Below, one piece after another: positions 1 to 8,217 of a stretch of 64,000 nt of DNA. Both the position numbers and the translations under genes were made by a program. Each line of letters starts with the position of its first letter. Positions within the stretch are counted from its first letter, which is position 1. Source of the stretch: Microbacterium sorbitolivorans (GTDB taxonomy: Bacteria; Actinomycetota; Actinomycetes; Actinomycetales; Microbacteriaceae); assembly GCF_003327285.1 (NCBI RefSeq), contig NZ_KZ848473.1, positions 124,001 to 188,000 on the forward strand. The letters run 5' to 3'. The notes under the pieces were generated by a model. The model was not told the DNA's origin, made no database searches, and saw nothing but the letters and a program-made list of their open reading frames with translations.

Positions 1-1
1 G

Positions 2-3000
2 GACGAGGATGAGTCGCACTTCGTCAAGATTCACGACGATGCCGTCATCTCGGCCGAGAAGCGTGTCTACATGACGGCGACGCCCCGCATCTTTGCGCCC
101 GAGGTGAAAAACACCGCGCGTGAAAAAGACGCGGTGCTCGTGTCGATGGACGACGAGTCCCTCTTCGGGCCCGTCCTCTACCGGATCGGTTTCGACGAGG
201 CCGTGCGGAAGCAGCTCCTGACCGACTACAAGGTCGTCGTTCTCGGAGTGAGCGAAGACCAGGTGATCGAGGGGCTTCAGCGCGAGCTGAGCGAAGACGG
301 TCACGAGTTGCAGATCGGCGATGTCGCGAAGCTCGTCGGCTGCTATAACGCGCTCGCGAAGCGCGGGGGACAGCAGATCGAGGGCGACTTCGGTGCCGAC
401 TCCTCGCCGATGCGCCGGGCTGTCGCATTCGCACGCGATATCAAGACGTCGAAGAAGATCTCGAGCGACTTCGAGGCGTTGGTCGACGAGCACCTGTCCG
501 ACTGGACAAACGACGACTCCACCGACGACCTGACGGTGCAGAGCAGGCACGTCGACGGCACGATGAATGCCGCCCAGCGCGGCGAGCTACTCGACTGGCT
601 GAAGGCAGAAGAGACCGCGGATCGGCACGGTCGCCCCGTGGCGCGCGTGCTGACCAACGCGCGGTGCCTCAGCGAGGGCGTGGACGTGCCGAGCCTCGAT
701 GCCGTGCTCTTCCTGCACCCGCGCAAGAGCCAGGTTGATGTTGTGCAGGCGGTTGGACGCGTGATGCGCCGTTCCGAGGGCAAACGCGTCGGATACATCG
801 TGCTGCCGATCGCCATCCCTGCTGGCGTGACGCCCGAGGAAGCGCTGAACGACAACGAACGGTACAAGGTCGTGTGGCAGGTGCTCCAGGCGCTCCGTGC
901 GCACGACGAGCGCCTCGACGCCGCGATCAACCAGGCGAAGTTGACCGGCACCCTGCCCGAGCAGGTCACGATCACCTCGCTCGACCTCACCTCAACGAAG
1001 GGAACCGGCGGCCACGGAATCGGCACCGACGGCGGATCCGAGGGCGGGCCCGAGGGCGGCGACGGTACATCGGCACCGACGTCGCCCAGCCGTCCGCAGG
1101 CGCTGTTCTCGATGGGCGATGCCTCGCAGTGGAAGGACGCCGTCTACGCCAAGCTCGTCGCCAAGGTTGGCGACCGCATGTACTGGGACGACTGGGCGGC
1201 CGACATTGCCGACATCGCCAAGCGATTCATCGCGCTGATCCGCGCGCACGTCGATGCGCCCGACGCCGACCGGGCACCGTTCGAGCAGTTCCTGACGGCG
1301 CTCCGCGCGACGGTCAACCCCGAGGTGAGCGACGGCGAGGCCGTCGAGATGCTCGCACAACACCTCATCACGAAGCCGATCTTCGAGGCGATGTTCCCCG
1401 AGGGCACGTTCACTCAAGACAACCCCGTGTCGTTGTCGCTCGAGAAGGTGCTCGACACCTTCCATGACAACGCCGCCTTCGCGCGCGAACGCGAGCCGCT
1501 CGAGGCGTTCTACACGCGCGTCACCGAGCGGATCCGCGGACTCACGACGGTGTCGGCGAAGCAGCAGATGCTGGTCACGCTCTACGACAAGTTCTTCTCG
1601 AAGGCGTTCCCGATGCTCGCCGATCAGATGGGCATCGTCTTCACGCCTGTCGAGGTGGTCGACTACATCCTGCGCAGCGCGGACGATGTGTTGAACCTGC
1701 ACTTCGGGAAGCGGCTGAGCGACGAGGGCGTAAACATTCTCGAACCGTTCGTTGGAACGGGAACCTTTGTCACGAGGCTCATGCAGATTGGGCTGATCAA
1801 GCCCGAGGATCTGACGCGCAAGTACTCGCGCGAGCTGTTCGCGAATGAGATCGTGCTGCTGAGCTACTACATCGCGGCGGTCAACATCGAGAGCGTCTAT
1901 CGCGAGCTCTGCGCCGAGCATGGCGAGGAGCCTGTCGAGGGCGGATTCCCGGGGATCAGCCTCACCGACACCTTCGCGATGGACGAGCGCGATAGCCAGG
2001 TGTCCGGACTTGGATTCGGCGAGAACACTGAGCGCGTGGCGCGCCAGCAGGAGACGCCGCTGCATGTTGTGGTGATGAACCCGCCGTACCGATCGGGTCA
2101 GTCGAGCGCGAATGACGCGAGCCAGAATGCGAAGTACCCGGGGCTCGACGCTCGGATTCGAGCGAGCTACGTCGAGCGCTCGACGGGCACGAATAAGAAC
2201 GGGCTCTATGACTCGTACTACCGCGCATTGCGCTGGGCCACCGATCGAATTGACGAGGGCGTTATCGCGTTCGTGTCGAACTCCGGATTTGTGGACGGCG
2301 GTACCGCTGAGGGCGTGCGGCTGAGCTGGATGGATGAGTTCAGCGACATCATTGTGTACAACCTGCGCGGGAACGCCCGCACTATGGGAGAGCGTCGCCG
2401 AAGAGAAGCGGGAAACGTCTTCGGAGAGGGATCGCAGACTGGTGTCGCAATCACGCTGTTGGTGAAGACCGGCGAGCCTGCTGGTCAAGCTCGAGTCCAC
2501 TACCGTGACGTGGGCGACTTCCTGAGTGGGGAAGAGAAACTCGAGCGGTTGCACGATGAGGGGTCGGTAACCGGTACTGAGTTCGAAGCTATTACGCCCA
2601 ACGAGGCAGGTGACTGGATTCACCAGCGGGATGAACGCTTTGCGGCGTTTGTGCCGCTCGGTGACAAGGCGACGAAGGGCAGGGACTCCACTGCGGGCGT
2701 ATTTAGAGAGTTCTCAAACGGCCTAAAAACTAACCGTGATTCGTGGACATTTGGTTTCAGTCGCCCCAAGCTTGAGGCCAATATTCGCCGGCATGTCGAT
2801 CACCTCAACGCCGAACGCGAACGTGTGTATGCCCTTCGCGAAGCAGGCGCGACAGAACTCGTCGAGAACCTCATTGTCAGAGACGACGCGCTGGGGTCGT
2901 GGTCGCGTCCCAATATCGCTGACCTTAAGAAGAACGTGCCGACGGTGTTTGATCCCGCCGGATTCCGTTCCGCCGCATACCGGCCATTCATGCGACAGTA

Positions 3001-3907
3001 CGTGTATTTCGATCGGACCGCGAAGCTGAATGAGATGCTCTACCTGACGCCCAAAATGTGGCCAATGGCAGCGCACGAAAACGTCGCGCTCGCGGTCGGC
3101 ATGGACGGCCGAAAGCCCAGCCCGCCGCTGATCGTCGATCGCCTCGCCGACCTCCACGTGAACGGTGACGCGCAACTCTTCCCGCGCTACATCTGGGAAC
3201 CCGTCGTCGACGGCACCGCTGGCGGCCTCGACTTCTCCTCGCTGAGCGACGAGTCCGGCGAGGTCGTGAACGGCTATCGCCGCGTCGACAACATCACCGA
3301 CGCGACGCTCGCCACCTATCGCAAGGTGCACGGCGACGAGGTCACGAAGGATGACATCTTCTACGGCATCTACGCGTTGCTGCACCACCCGACCTACCGC
3401 GAGACCTACGCGGCCGATCTGCAGAAGATGCTTCCGCGGATCCCTCAGGTGACGGGCTTCCTCGACTATGCCCGCATCGGGCGGGCGCTCGCCGAACTTC
3501 ACCTGCGCTACGAGGATGCTCCGGCGGATCCGGGCGTGCAAGAAGAATGGTCGCTCGAGCCGCCTGCCGACGAGCTCGAGCGCTACCGCATCGAGAAGCT
3601 GGCGTGGGGTGCACGCAAGGATCGCACGAGCCTGCGATACAACGCGCACCTGACGCTGACGGGGATCCCTGAAGAAGAGGCGCTCTACACGGTCGGCGGT
3701 CGAAGCCCGCTCGACTGGATCCTGGATCGATACCAGGTGAAGATCGATAAGAAGAGCGGCATAGTCAACGATCCGAACGACTGGCTGCGCGAACAGAACG
3801 CTCCGCGGTACGTCGTCGACCTCATCAAGAGTCTCGTCACGGTGAGTCTCTCCACGCAGCGATTGATTGAGGAGTTACCGGACTTCACTGTCATCGACGG
3901 GTACTAA
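2..3907 (+). CDS. Type ISP restriction-modification enzyme (helicase, N6-adenine methyltransferase, specificity), 5' end missing
   Basis: Single-chain restriction-modification enzyme of the LlaGI/LlaBIII kind; the open frame enters from the left edge, so the nuclease and first helicase domain lie outside. Visible first is a helicase box with MTATPR (about 71-88), then motif VI (QAVGRVMRRS, about 745-775). A gap rich in Gly/Ser leads to a coupler, then a gamma-class methyltransferase: motif I EPFVGTGTF near 1740-1766 and motif IV NPPY at 2078-2089. The end (about 3560-3900) resembles the type ISP C-terminal specificity domain. About 1300 codons are visible; the family is about 1500-1600 residues. 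ATP-driven translocation and methylation of adenine are known of the family; the target site cannot be read. Roughly 1960-3100 is visibly poorer in G+C than the flanks, as if that part had a separate origin. Confidence 0.88.
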   Translation, partial: DEDESHFVKIHDDAVISAEKRVYMTATPRIFAPEVKNTAREKDAVLVSMDDESLFGPVLYRIGFDEAVRKQLLTDYKVVVLGVSEDQVIEGLQRELSEDGHELQIGDVAKLVGCYNALAKRGGQQIEGDFGADSSPMRRAVAFARDIKTSKKISSDFEALVDEHLSDWTNDDSTDDLTVQSRHVDGTMNAAQRGELLDWLKAEETADRHGRPVARVLTNARCLSEGVDVPSLDAVLFLHPRKSQVDVVQAVGRVMRRSEGKRVGYIVLPIAIPAGVTPEEALNDNERYKVVWQVLQALRAHDERLDAAINQAKLTGTLPEQVTITSLDLTSTKGTGGHGIGTDGGSEGGPEGGDGTSAPTSPSRPQALFSMGDASQWKDAVYAKLVAKVGDRMYWDDWAADIADIAKRFIALIRAHVDAPDADRAPFEQFLTALRATVNPEVSDGEAVEMLAQHLITKPIFEAMFPEGTFTQDNPVSLSLEKVLDTFHDNAAFAREREPLEAFYTRVTERIRGLTTVSAKQQMLVTLYDKFFSKAFPMLADQMGIVFTPVEVVDYILRSADDVLNLHFGKRLSDEGVNILEPFVGTGTFVTRLMQIGLIKPEDLTRKYSRELFANEIVLLSYYIAAVNIESVYRELCAEHGEEPVEGGFPGISLTDTFAMDERDSQVSGLGFGENTERVARQQETPLHVVVMNPPYRSGQSSANDASQNAKYPGLDARIRASYVERSTGTNKNGLYDSYYRALRWATDRIDEGVIAFVSNSGFVDGGTAEGVRLSWMDEFSDIIVYNLRGNARTMGERRRREAGNVFGEGSQTGVAITLLVKTGEPAGQARVHYRDVGDFLSGEEKLERLHDEGSVTGTEFEAITPNEAGDWIHQRDERFAAFVPLGDKATKGRDSTAGVFREFSNGLKTNRDSWTFGFSRPKLEANIRRHVDHLNAERERVYALREAGATELVENLIVRDDALGSWSRPNIADLKKNVPTVFDPAGFRSAAYRPFMRQYVYFDRTAKLNEMLYLTPKMWPMAAHENVALAVGMDGRKPSPPLIVDRLADLHVNGDAQLFPRYIWEPVVDGTAGGLDFSSLSDESGEVVNGYRRVDNITDATLATYRKVHGDEVTKDDIFYGIYALLHHPTYRETYAADLQKMLPRIPQVTGFLDYARIGRALAELHLRYEDAPADPGVQEEWSLEPPADELERYRIEKLAWGARKDRTSLRYNAHLTLTGIPEEEALYTVGGRSPLDWILDRYQVKIDKKSGIVNDPNDWLREQNAPRYVVDLIKSLVTVSLSTQRLIEELPDFTVIDGY

Positions 3908-4026
3908 TACACGGGTACTTGTCTTTTTTCGGGTGCTCCGGTAGGCCGATATGGTGGTGGTGATGCGCAACGAACGCGCATCGCCACCACCGCCTTCGTC
4001 TACGAGGGTGTTCGATCGGAGCTTCC

Positions 4027-5280
4027 ATGTCGTTTGCCGTGATTGACCTCGAGACGACGGGTTTCTCGCCCGCCCGCGGCGACAAGATCGTCGAGATCGG
4101 TGTTGTTCTTGTCGATGACGCAGGTGTGATTGAGCACGAGTGGGGAACGCTCATCAATCCGCGGCGCGACGTGGGGCCGACGCACGTGCACGGAATCCGC
4201 GCAAGCGATGTTGTCGCCGCGCCGCTGTTCGCCGATGTTGCGGCGCACGTTGCGACGCTGCTGAGTGGCCGCACTCTCGTGGCTCACAATCAGGCGTTCG
4301 ACGTGCGCTTCTTGCGCTCGGAACTAGCCGCCGCCGGGATCCAGATTCCCGCGGACTATTCCGCACTGTGCACCATGGTGTGGTCGAAGCGCGAGTTCGG
4401 TGCGGCAAAGCTCGGTGACGTGTGTGACGTGCTCGAGATCGAGAACGCGAACGCTCACGCTGCACTGGATGACGCTCGCGCGGCGGCCGAGATTGTTGCG
4501 ACGTTGATCCGCCTGGTCGGCGACGACCGCACATGGGGTAGCGACGTCAGCCGGGCGCGTTTTCCTCACGCGCTTGACGGATCCGGTGCCGCGGCCGACG
4601 TTGTTTCGCGCACTGCGGCGCCAAAAGGAGACGGGGGCTATATCGACACGGCCGAACTTCCGCTCTGGCAACGCGTAACGGTCGTCTCCGACGCTCGAGA
4701 CGTTAGTGCGACGGTTTACCTGGAGCTGCTGGCGAAGGTGATGGAAGACGGCCTGATCTCGCGATCGGAGTTCTGGCAGCTCTCGTCGATGGCTGAGGTC
4801 GCGCAGATTGCGCCTCACCGCCTGCCCGAGTTGCACCGCATGTATCTCGACGCCGCAGTTGCCGAGGCGGCGGCCGATGGCCGTGTGACCGACGCGGAAC
4901 TGCGAGAGCTTGAGCAGATCGCCACCATCCTCGACCTCGAGATGCCCGCCGGCATCGCGGCGAGCCAGGCGCCGGTCTCGGTCTTTCGACCGCTGGAGCC
5001 GGCCGAGATCGGCCCCACGGGGCGAACCTTCGAGCTCGCAGTCGGCTGCCGCGTGGCGCTCACGGGCACGCTTAATCTGCCGCGCGAGGAGTGGGCGAGC
5101 AGGATCTCAGCCGCGGGTATGACCACCGGTAGCGTGACGAAGACGTGCGTCGTGCTCGTCGCGGCGGATCCGGCCAGCCAGTCGGGCAAGGCGAAGACGG
5201 CCGGGAAGCACGGGATCCCGGTCGTAACCGAGGCCGAGTTTGCGCGGTCGTTCGAGGAGTTCCTTCTGGCCGGAGCCTGA
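4027..5280 (+). CDS. DEDDh 3'-5' exonuclease (DnaQ epsilon-like) with C-terminal BRCT domain
   Basis: The N-terminal domain (about 1-165) is a DnaQ-like proofreading-type exonuclease: D7 and E9 in VIDLETTGF, D92 in NQAFDVRFL, and H144 with D149 in the H-x4-D motif, the full DEDDh set. The middle (about 215-305) is helical and acidic and resembles a TerB-like segment. The C-terminus (about 335-417) looks like a BRCT domain (VALTGTL at its start), as in NAD-dependent ligases. Such fusions are common in actinobacteria and are annotated as exonucleases; the exact repair pathway is unknown. The ATG follows a GGAG-like stretch. It lies 120 bp after the restriction enzyme and has no close partner downstream. 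Confidence 0.85.
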   Translation: MSFAVIDLETTGFSPARGDKIVEIGVVLVDDAGVIEHEWGTLINPRRDVGPTHVHGIRASDVVAAPLFADVAAHVATLLSGRTLVAHNQAFDVRFLRSELAAAGIQIPADYSALCTMVWSKREFGAAKLGDVCDVLEIENANAHAALDDARAAAEIVATLIRLVGDDRTWGSDVSRARFPHALDGSGAAADVVSRTAAPKGDGGYIDTAELPLWQRVTVVSDARDVSATVYLELLAKVMEDGLISRSEFWQLSSMAEVAQIAPHRLPELHRMYLDAAVAEAAADGRVTDAELRELEQIATILDLEMPAGIAASQAPVSVFRPLEPAEIGPTGRTFELAVGCRVALTGTLNLPREEWASRISAAGMTTGSVTKTCVVLVAADPASQSGKAKTAGKHGIPVVTEAEFARSFEEFLLAGA

Positions 5281-5383
5281 TGCGTTTCGCGGGTTGTTGT
5301 GCCAGAAAAGAGTGCGATCTCGCGGAGATGAGTGAGATCTCGTCGGGAAAGTGATGAATCGAAAGAATATTCGAGTCTCGATC

Positions 5384-5412
5384 TTGTCTGATTCGAAGTT
5401 TCTTACTAAAAT
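5384..5412 (+). promoter_or_regulatory. Promoter of the HNH gene, leaderless type
   Basis: TTGTCT at 5384-5389 and TAAAAT at 5407-5412 are 17 bp apart, a good sigma-70 type pair. The -10 box ends 6 nt before the ATG at 5419, so the transcript should begin at or next to the start codon. The stretch is unusually A+T-rich for this genome. Confidence 0.72.
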
Positions 5413-5418
5413 GAGTGT

Positions 5419-6930
5419 ATGGCAACGACGTCTGGCACCCCACGCGACACGCACTCGTTCAGCGAGCGCGCGTCGAAGGTGGCCTCGTTGCTGGCGGGCC
5501 TCCTCGAAGATTTCGAGGGCCTGCCCGAGGCTGAGGTTGTTCACGCTCTGGGCCCGCTGGAAGACGTCGGGCGCAGGGCCGACGCGCTCCGGGTGCGGGC
5601 CGCGGGCGAGATCGACGCGCGTTCCGGTCGCGATCGCGAGTCGTCCCTCGCCCGCCGGTACGACTTCGCCTCGGCCGTGGGGCTGCTCGAACACGTCACC
5701 CACGTCGCGCCTGCAGAGCTCCGGGCGCGGATCCGCCTCGATCGGCTCACGCGACCCGAGACCTCGCTCACGGGGGAGGAGCTCCCGCCGGATTACCCGG
5801 TGGTCGCGGCCGCCCTCCGTGCGGGCGTGCTGGGCGTCGACGTCGCCACCCATCTAACCGACACGTTCGAGCGCGCATCGCGCGTGGCCGTGATTGATCC
5901 GGTCGAGGCCGCGACCGCCGAACGCGAGATCGTGAACGCCACCGTCGCGGGCTTCTACGGTACTGGGCCCCTCGCCGACTCCGACGACGCTCTGCCGCAG
6001 ACGTTCGATGACTACCGTGCGATCGAGGGTGCGTGGATCGAGTTCCTCACGCGCAACGGCCTCGAGCCGGCGGCCGAGGAGGTCGCGAGGCGCCGCATGT
6101 TCTCCGTCGGCCGCGTCCGCCCCGACGGCCTCGCACACATCTTCGGCCGCGTCACGCCCGAGGTCGCGGGCGCCATGACGCGGCTGCTCGACGCCTACAC
6201 GGGGTCGACCGCCTCCACCGGATCCCCGGTGACATTTCGCACATTGCCCGACCAGACTGAGCCGGGCGAACCGTGGGCCGATAATGAGCTGGTGCACGAC
6301 CCGCGCACGATGCCGCAGATCCGGCACGACGCGCTGATGTCGATGATCCAGGCCGCCGCCGCGTCGGCCGACGCGCCCACGATCGGTGGTGCCGCGCCGA
6401 CGCTCGTCGTCACGGTCGATGCCGAACATCTCGTCAGCGACGGCGGTGTCGCCGACATCGACGGCATCGACATCTCCGTTCCCGCCAGCGTCGCCCACCG
6501 CATCGCCTGCACCGGCGCGGTGCAGAAGGTGGTCTTCGGTGCCGACGGTCAGATCATGGCCCTCGGCACCCCGCAGCGCCTCTTTACATCCCACCAGCGC
6601 CGGGCGATCGCCGCCCGCGATGGTGGATGCATCATCCCCGGTTGCCACATTCCGGCCGCGTGGTGCGAGATCCACCACGTCGAGGAGCACTCCAAGGGCG
6701 GCCCGACGCACACCGATAACGGTGTGCTTCTCTGCTGGGCCCACCACCACGACATCGATTCGTCGGGGTGGGAGATCCGGATGCGCGATGGGGTCCCATA
6801 CGTGAAGGCCCCGCACTGGATGGATCAGCGAGACCAGTATCGGCCGGTCGTGAACCGGCGGTCGATCCGCAAGAAGGTGCGGCGGCGAGCCGAGATCGCG
6901 GATCCACCGGCGCCGGTGCGCAGGGTGTGA
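5419..6930 (+). CDS. HNH endonuclease with DUF222 domain
   Basis: 503 residues. The long N-terminal part matches the actinobacterial DUF222 family; the last quarter holds a zinc-coordinated HNH nuclease: Cys pair in GCIIPGCHIP near residue 403, the WCEIHHVEEH core near 420 and the CWAHHHDID box near 437. DUF222/HNH genes occur in many copies per genome in Microbacteriaceae and related families; their role is not settled. The ATG at 5419 is preferred over the out-of-frame ATG at 5411 because it keeps the domain frame and sits 6 nt after a -10 box. No Shine-Dalgarno sequence is present. Confidence 0.85.
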   Translation: MATTSGTPRDTHSFSERASKVASLLAGLLEDFEGLPEAEVVHALGPLEDVGRRADALRVRAAGEIDARSGRDRESSLARRYDFASAVGLLEHVTHVAPAELRARIRLDRLTRPETSLTGEELPPDYPVVAAALRAGVLGVDVATHLTDTFERASRVAVIDPVEAATAEREIVNATVAGFYGTGPLADSDDALPQTFDDYRAIEGAWIEFLTRNGLEPAAEEVARRRMFSVGRVRPDGLAHIFGRVTPEVAGAMTRLLDAYTGSTASTGSPVTFRTLPDQTEPGEPWADNELVHDPRTMPQIRHDALMSMIQAAAASADAPTIGGAAPTLVVTVDAEHLVSDGGVADIDGIDISVPASVAHRIACTGAVQKVVFGADGQIMALGTPQRLFTSHQRRAIAARDGGCIIPGCHIPAAWCEIHHVEEHSKGGPTHTDNGVLLCWAHHHDIDSSGWEIRMRDGVPYVKAPHWMDQRDQYRPVVNRRSIRKKVRRRAEIADPPAPVRRV

Positions 6931-6940
6931 CCCTGCGCAG

Positions 6941-7408
6941 CTAGAGCTGCTTCCGCATCTTCACCGTCGTGGTCTCGAACCCGATGGACTCGTAGAGCCT
7001 GCGCGCCGCATTGTTGTGCCCGAACACGCTCAGCCCCAGCGTCTTGGCGCCCGCGCCGCGGGCATGCTCCTCCGCGAGCCGCATCGCCGCGCGCCCATAT
7101 CCCTTACCGCGGTGCTCCGGCTCGACCACAACATCCCACACCCACCACGAGGTCGCGTCACCCGAATTGTCGCGGCCGATCCAGAGGTAACCGACGGCGC
7201 CGTCCACCTCGTGGACGAGATCGAACACCGCGTTCTCCGTGGTTACGGATCCGCCCGGGAAAGCGCGCTCGAGCGACTCTCTCGCGTGCCGATCGGCCGC
7301 CTCCGGATCCTCACCCGCGGCGATCAGATCGGCCGTGTACTCCGCATGGCAACGCTGCCGCCACGCGGGGAAGCGCTGCGTGTCAAGAGGGACGAGAGCG
7401 GTCGTCAT
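6941..7408 (-). CDS. GNAT family N-acetyltransferase
   Basis: 155 residues. The acetyl-CoA binding loop shows as EPEHRGKGYGRAAM (about residues 96-109, R/Q-x-x-G-x-G/A type), followed by the usual helix and the NNAARRLYESIGFE segment typical of motif B. The substrate cannot be named. The gene is convergent with the HNH gene (10 bp apart) and lies downstream of the TetR gene on the same strand, 29 bp away, but has its own -10-like CAGACT 6 nt before the ATG. Confidence 0.85.
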   Translation of the reverse strand: MTTALVPLDTQRFPAWRQRCHAEYTADLIAAGEDPEAADRHARESLERAFPGGSVTTENAVFDLVHEVDGAVGYLWIGRDNSGDATSWWVWDVVVEPEHRGKGYGRAAMRLAEEHARGAGAKTLGLSVFGHNNAARRLYESIGFETTTVKMRKQL

Positions 7409-7414
7409 GAAACC

Positions 7415-7420
7415 AGTCTG
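7415..7420 (-). promoter_or_regulatory. -10-like box of the GNAT gene
   Basis: CAGACT on the minus strand ends 6 nt before the ATG at 7408, the spacing of leaderless starts seen across the window. The match to TATAAT is modest (3 of 6). Confidence 0.4.
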
Positions 7421-7437
7421 ACAGCGCGGGGCGCGAA

Positions 7438-8082
7438 TTACTCGTGACGCGCACCGAGCCGCTCGAGCATCCCCTCGTAGAGATGCTCGGCGCTCGCCTC
7501 GAGATCCATCGTCGGGTCGATGAGCCACTGCAGGCCGAGACCGTCCATCATGGCGATGTAGCCGCGCGCCTCGTGTTCGATCTCCGCCTCGGTGAGGGGG
7601 CGGAGATCGCCGTCTTCGCACGCGTCGCGGAACGCCTGGCTGAGGTCCTCGAGCAGGTGGGCGTATCGGGTAGTGATGAACTCGTGCGCGGGGTGTGACG
7701 GATCCGTCGACTCGCTCGCCGTGCTCAGCAGTAGCTGCACGAGACCGCGGTTGTGCACGTTGACGTGCGTAACGGCGGCGAAGCTTCGGAGCGCCGCGAT
7801 GCCACGGTTCTCGGTGATCGAGACCTTGGTCTTGTCCGAGTCGGAATGATCGAGCACCGCGGTAAAGAGTTCGGCCTTCGTGCCGAAATGGCGGATCAGC
7901 GCCGACGCCGAAACGCCGATCTCGTCGGCGATCTGGCGCAGGGATCCGCCGTGGTATCCGTGCTGCCCGAAGACCTTTGTGGCCGTCTCGATGATCTGGC
8001 GGCGCCTCGCGATGCCATTCGAGTAGGGGCCTCGCGGGGTTCCTGAGGCGGGCGTAATCGGCGTGACATCGGTGGCAGACAT
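7438..8082 (-). CDS. TetR/AcrR family transcriptional regulator
   Basis: 214 residues. An N-terminal helix-turn-helix lies at about residues 24-70 (RRRQIIETATKVFGQHGYHG, then LRQIADEIGVSASALIRHFG), followed by an all-helical ligand domain. It is divergent from the solute-binding protein gene at 8218 and separated from it by 135 bp that contain a long inverted repeat, so it probably controls that transporter operon and itself. The ATG is chosen because a CATAAT box ends 6 nt upstream; there is no ribosome binding site. The ligand is unknown. Confidence 0.85.
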   Translation of the reverse strand: MSATDVTPITPASGTPRGPYSNGIARRRQIIETATKVFGQHGYHGGSLRQIADEIGVSASALIRHFGTKAELFTAVLDHSDSDKTKVSITENRGIAALRSFAAVTHVNVHNRGLVQLLLSTASESTDPSHPAHEFITTRYAHLLEDLSQAFRDACEDGDLRPLTEAEIEHEARGYIAMMDGLGLQWLIDPTMDLEASAEHLYEGMLERLGARHE

Positions 8083-8088
8083 ACCCCG

Positions 8089-8094
8089 ATTATG
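8089..8094 (-). promoter_or_regulatory. -10 box of the TetR gene, leaderless
   Basis: CATAAT on the minus strand, 5 of 6 matches to TATAAT, ends 6 nt before the ATG at 8082. Confidence 0.55.
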
Positions 8095-8135
8095 CCGTCG
8101 TCGACCGCCGTAACCGCATCGTGACTCACGAAAAG

Positions 8136-8162
8136 TTAGCAAGTGTTCTGGTTTGGTGCTAA
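8136..8162. promoter_or_regulatory. Inverted repeat, candidate operator between tetR and the ABC transporter operon
   Basis: TTAGCA at 8136-8141 is mirrored by TGCTAA at 8157-8162, with AAAA before and TTTT after the arms extending the symmetry. It lies in the divergent gap between the TetR gene and the solute-binding protein gene. Arms this far apart suit a TetR dimer or dimer pair. Binding by the neighbouring TetR is an inference. Confidence 0.5.
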
Positions 8163-8217
8163 TTTTGTCGCCAAGAGGCGGCACGACGACGTATCGCTCA
8201 CGATGAAAGGACCAAAG

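Noticed and set aside
1..3907. Cas3 or type I/III helicase
   Set aside because: The NPPY methyltransferase motif and type ISP C-terminus on the same chain fix it as a single-chain restriction-modification enzyme. There are no CRISPR genes.
5419..6930. HNH gene as a homing endonuclease or mobile element
   Set aside because: DUF222/HNH genes are a large resident family in these bacteria. There is no intron, intein or repeat at its ends.
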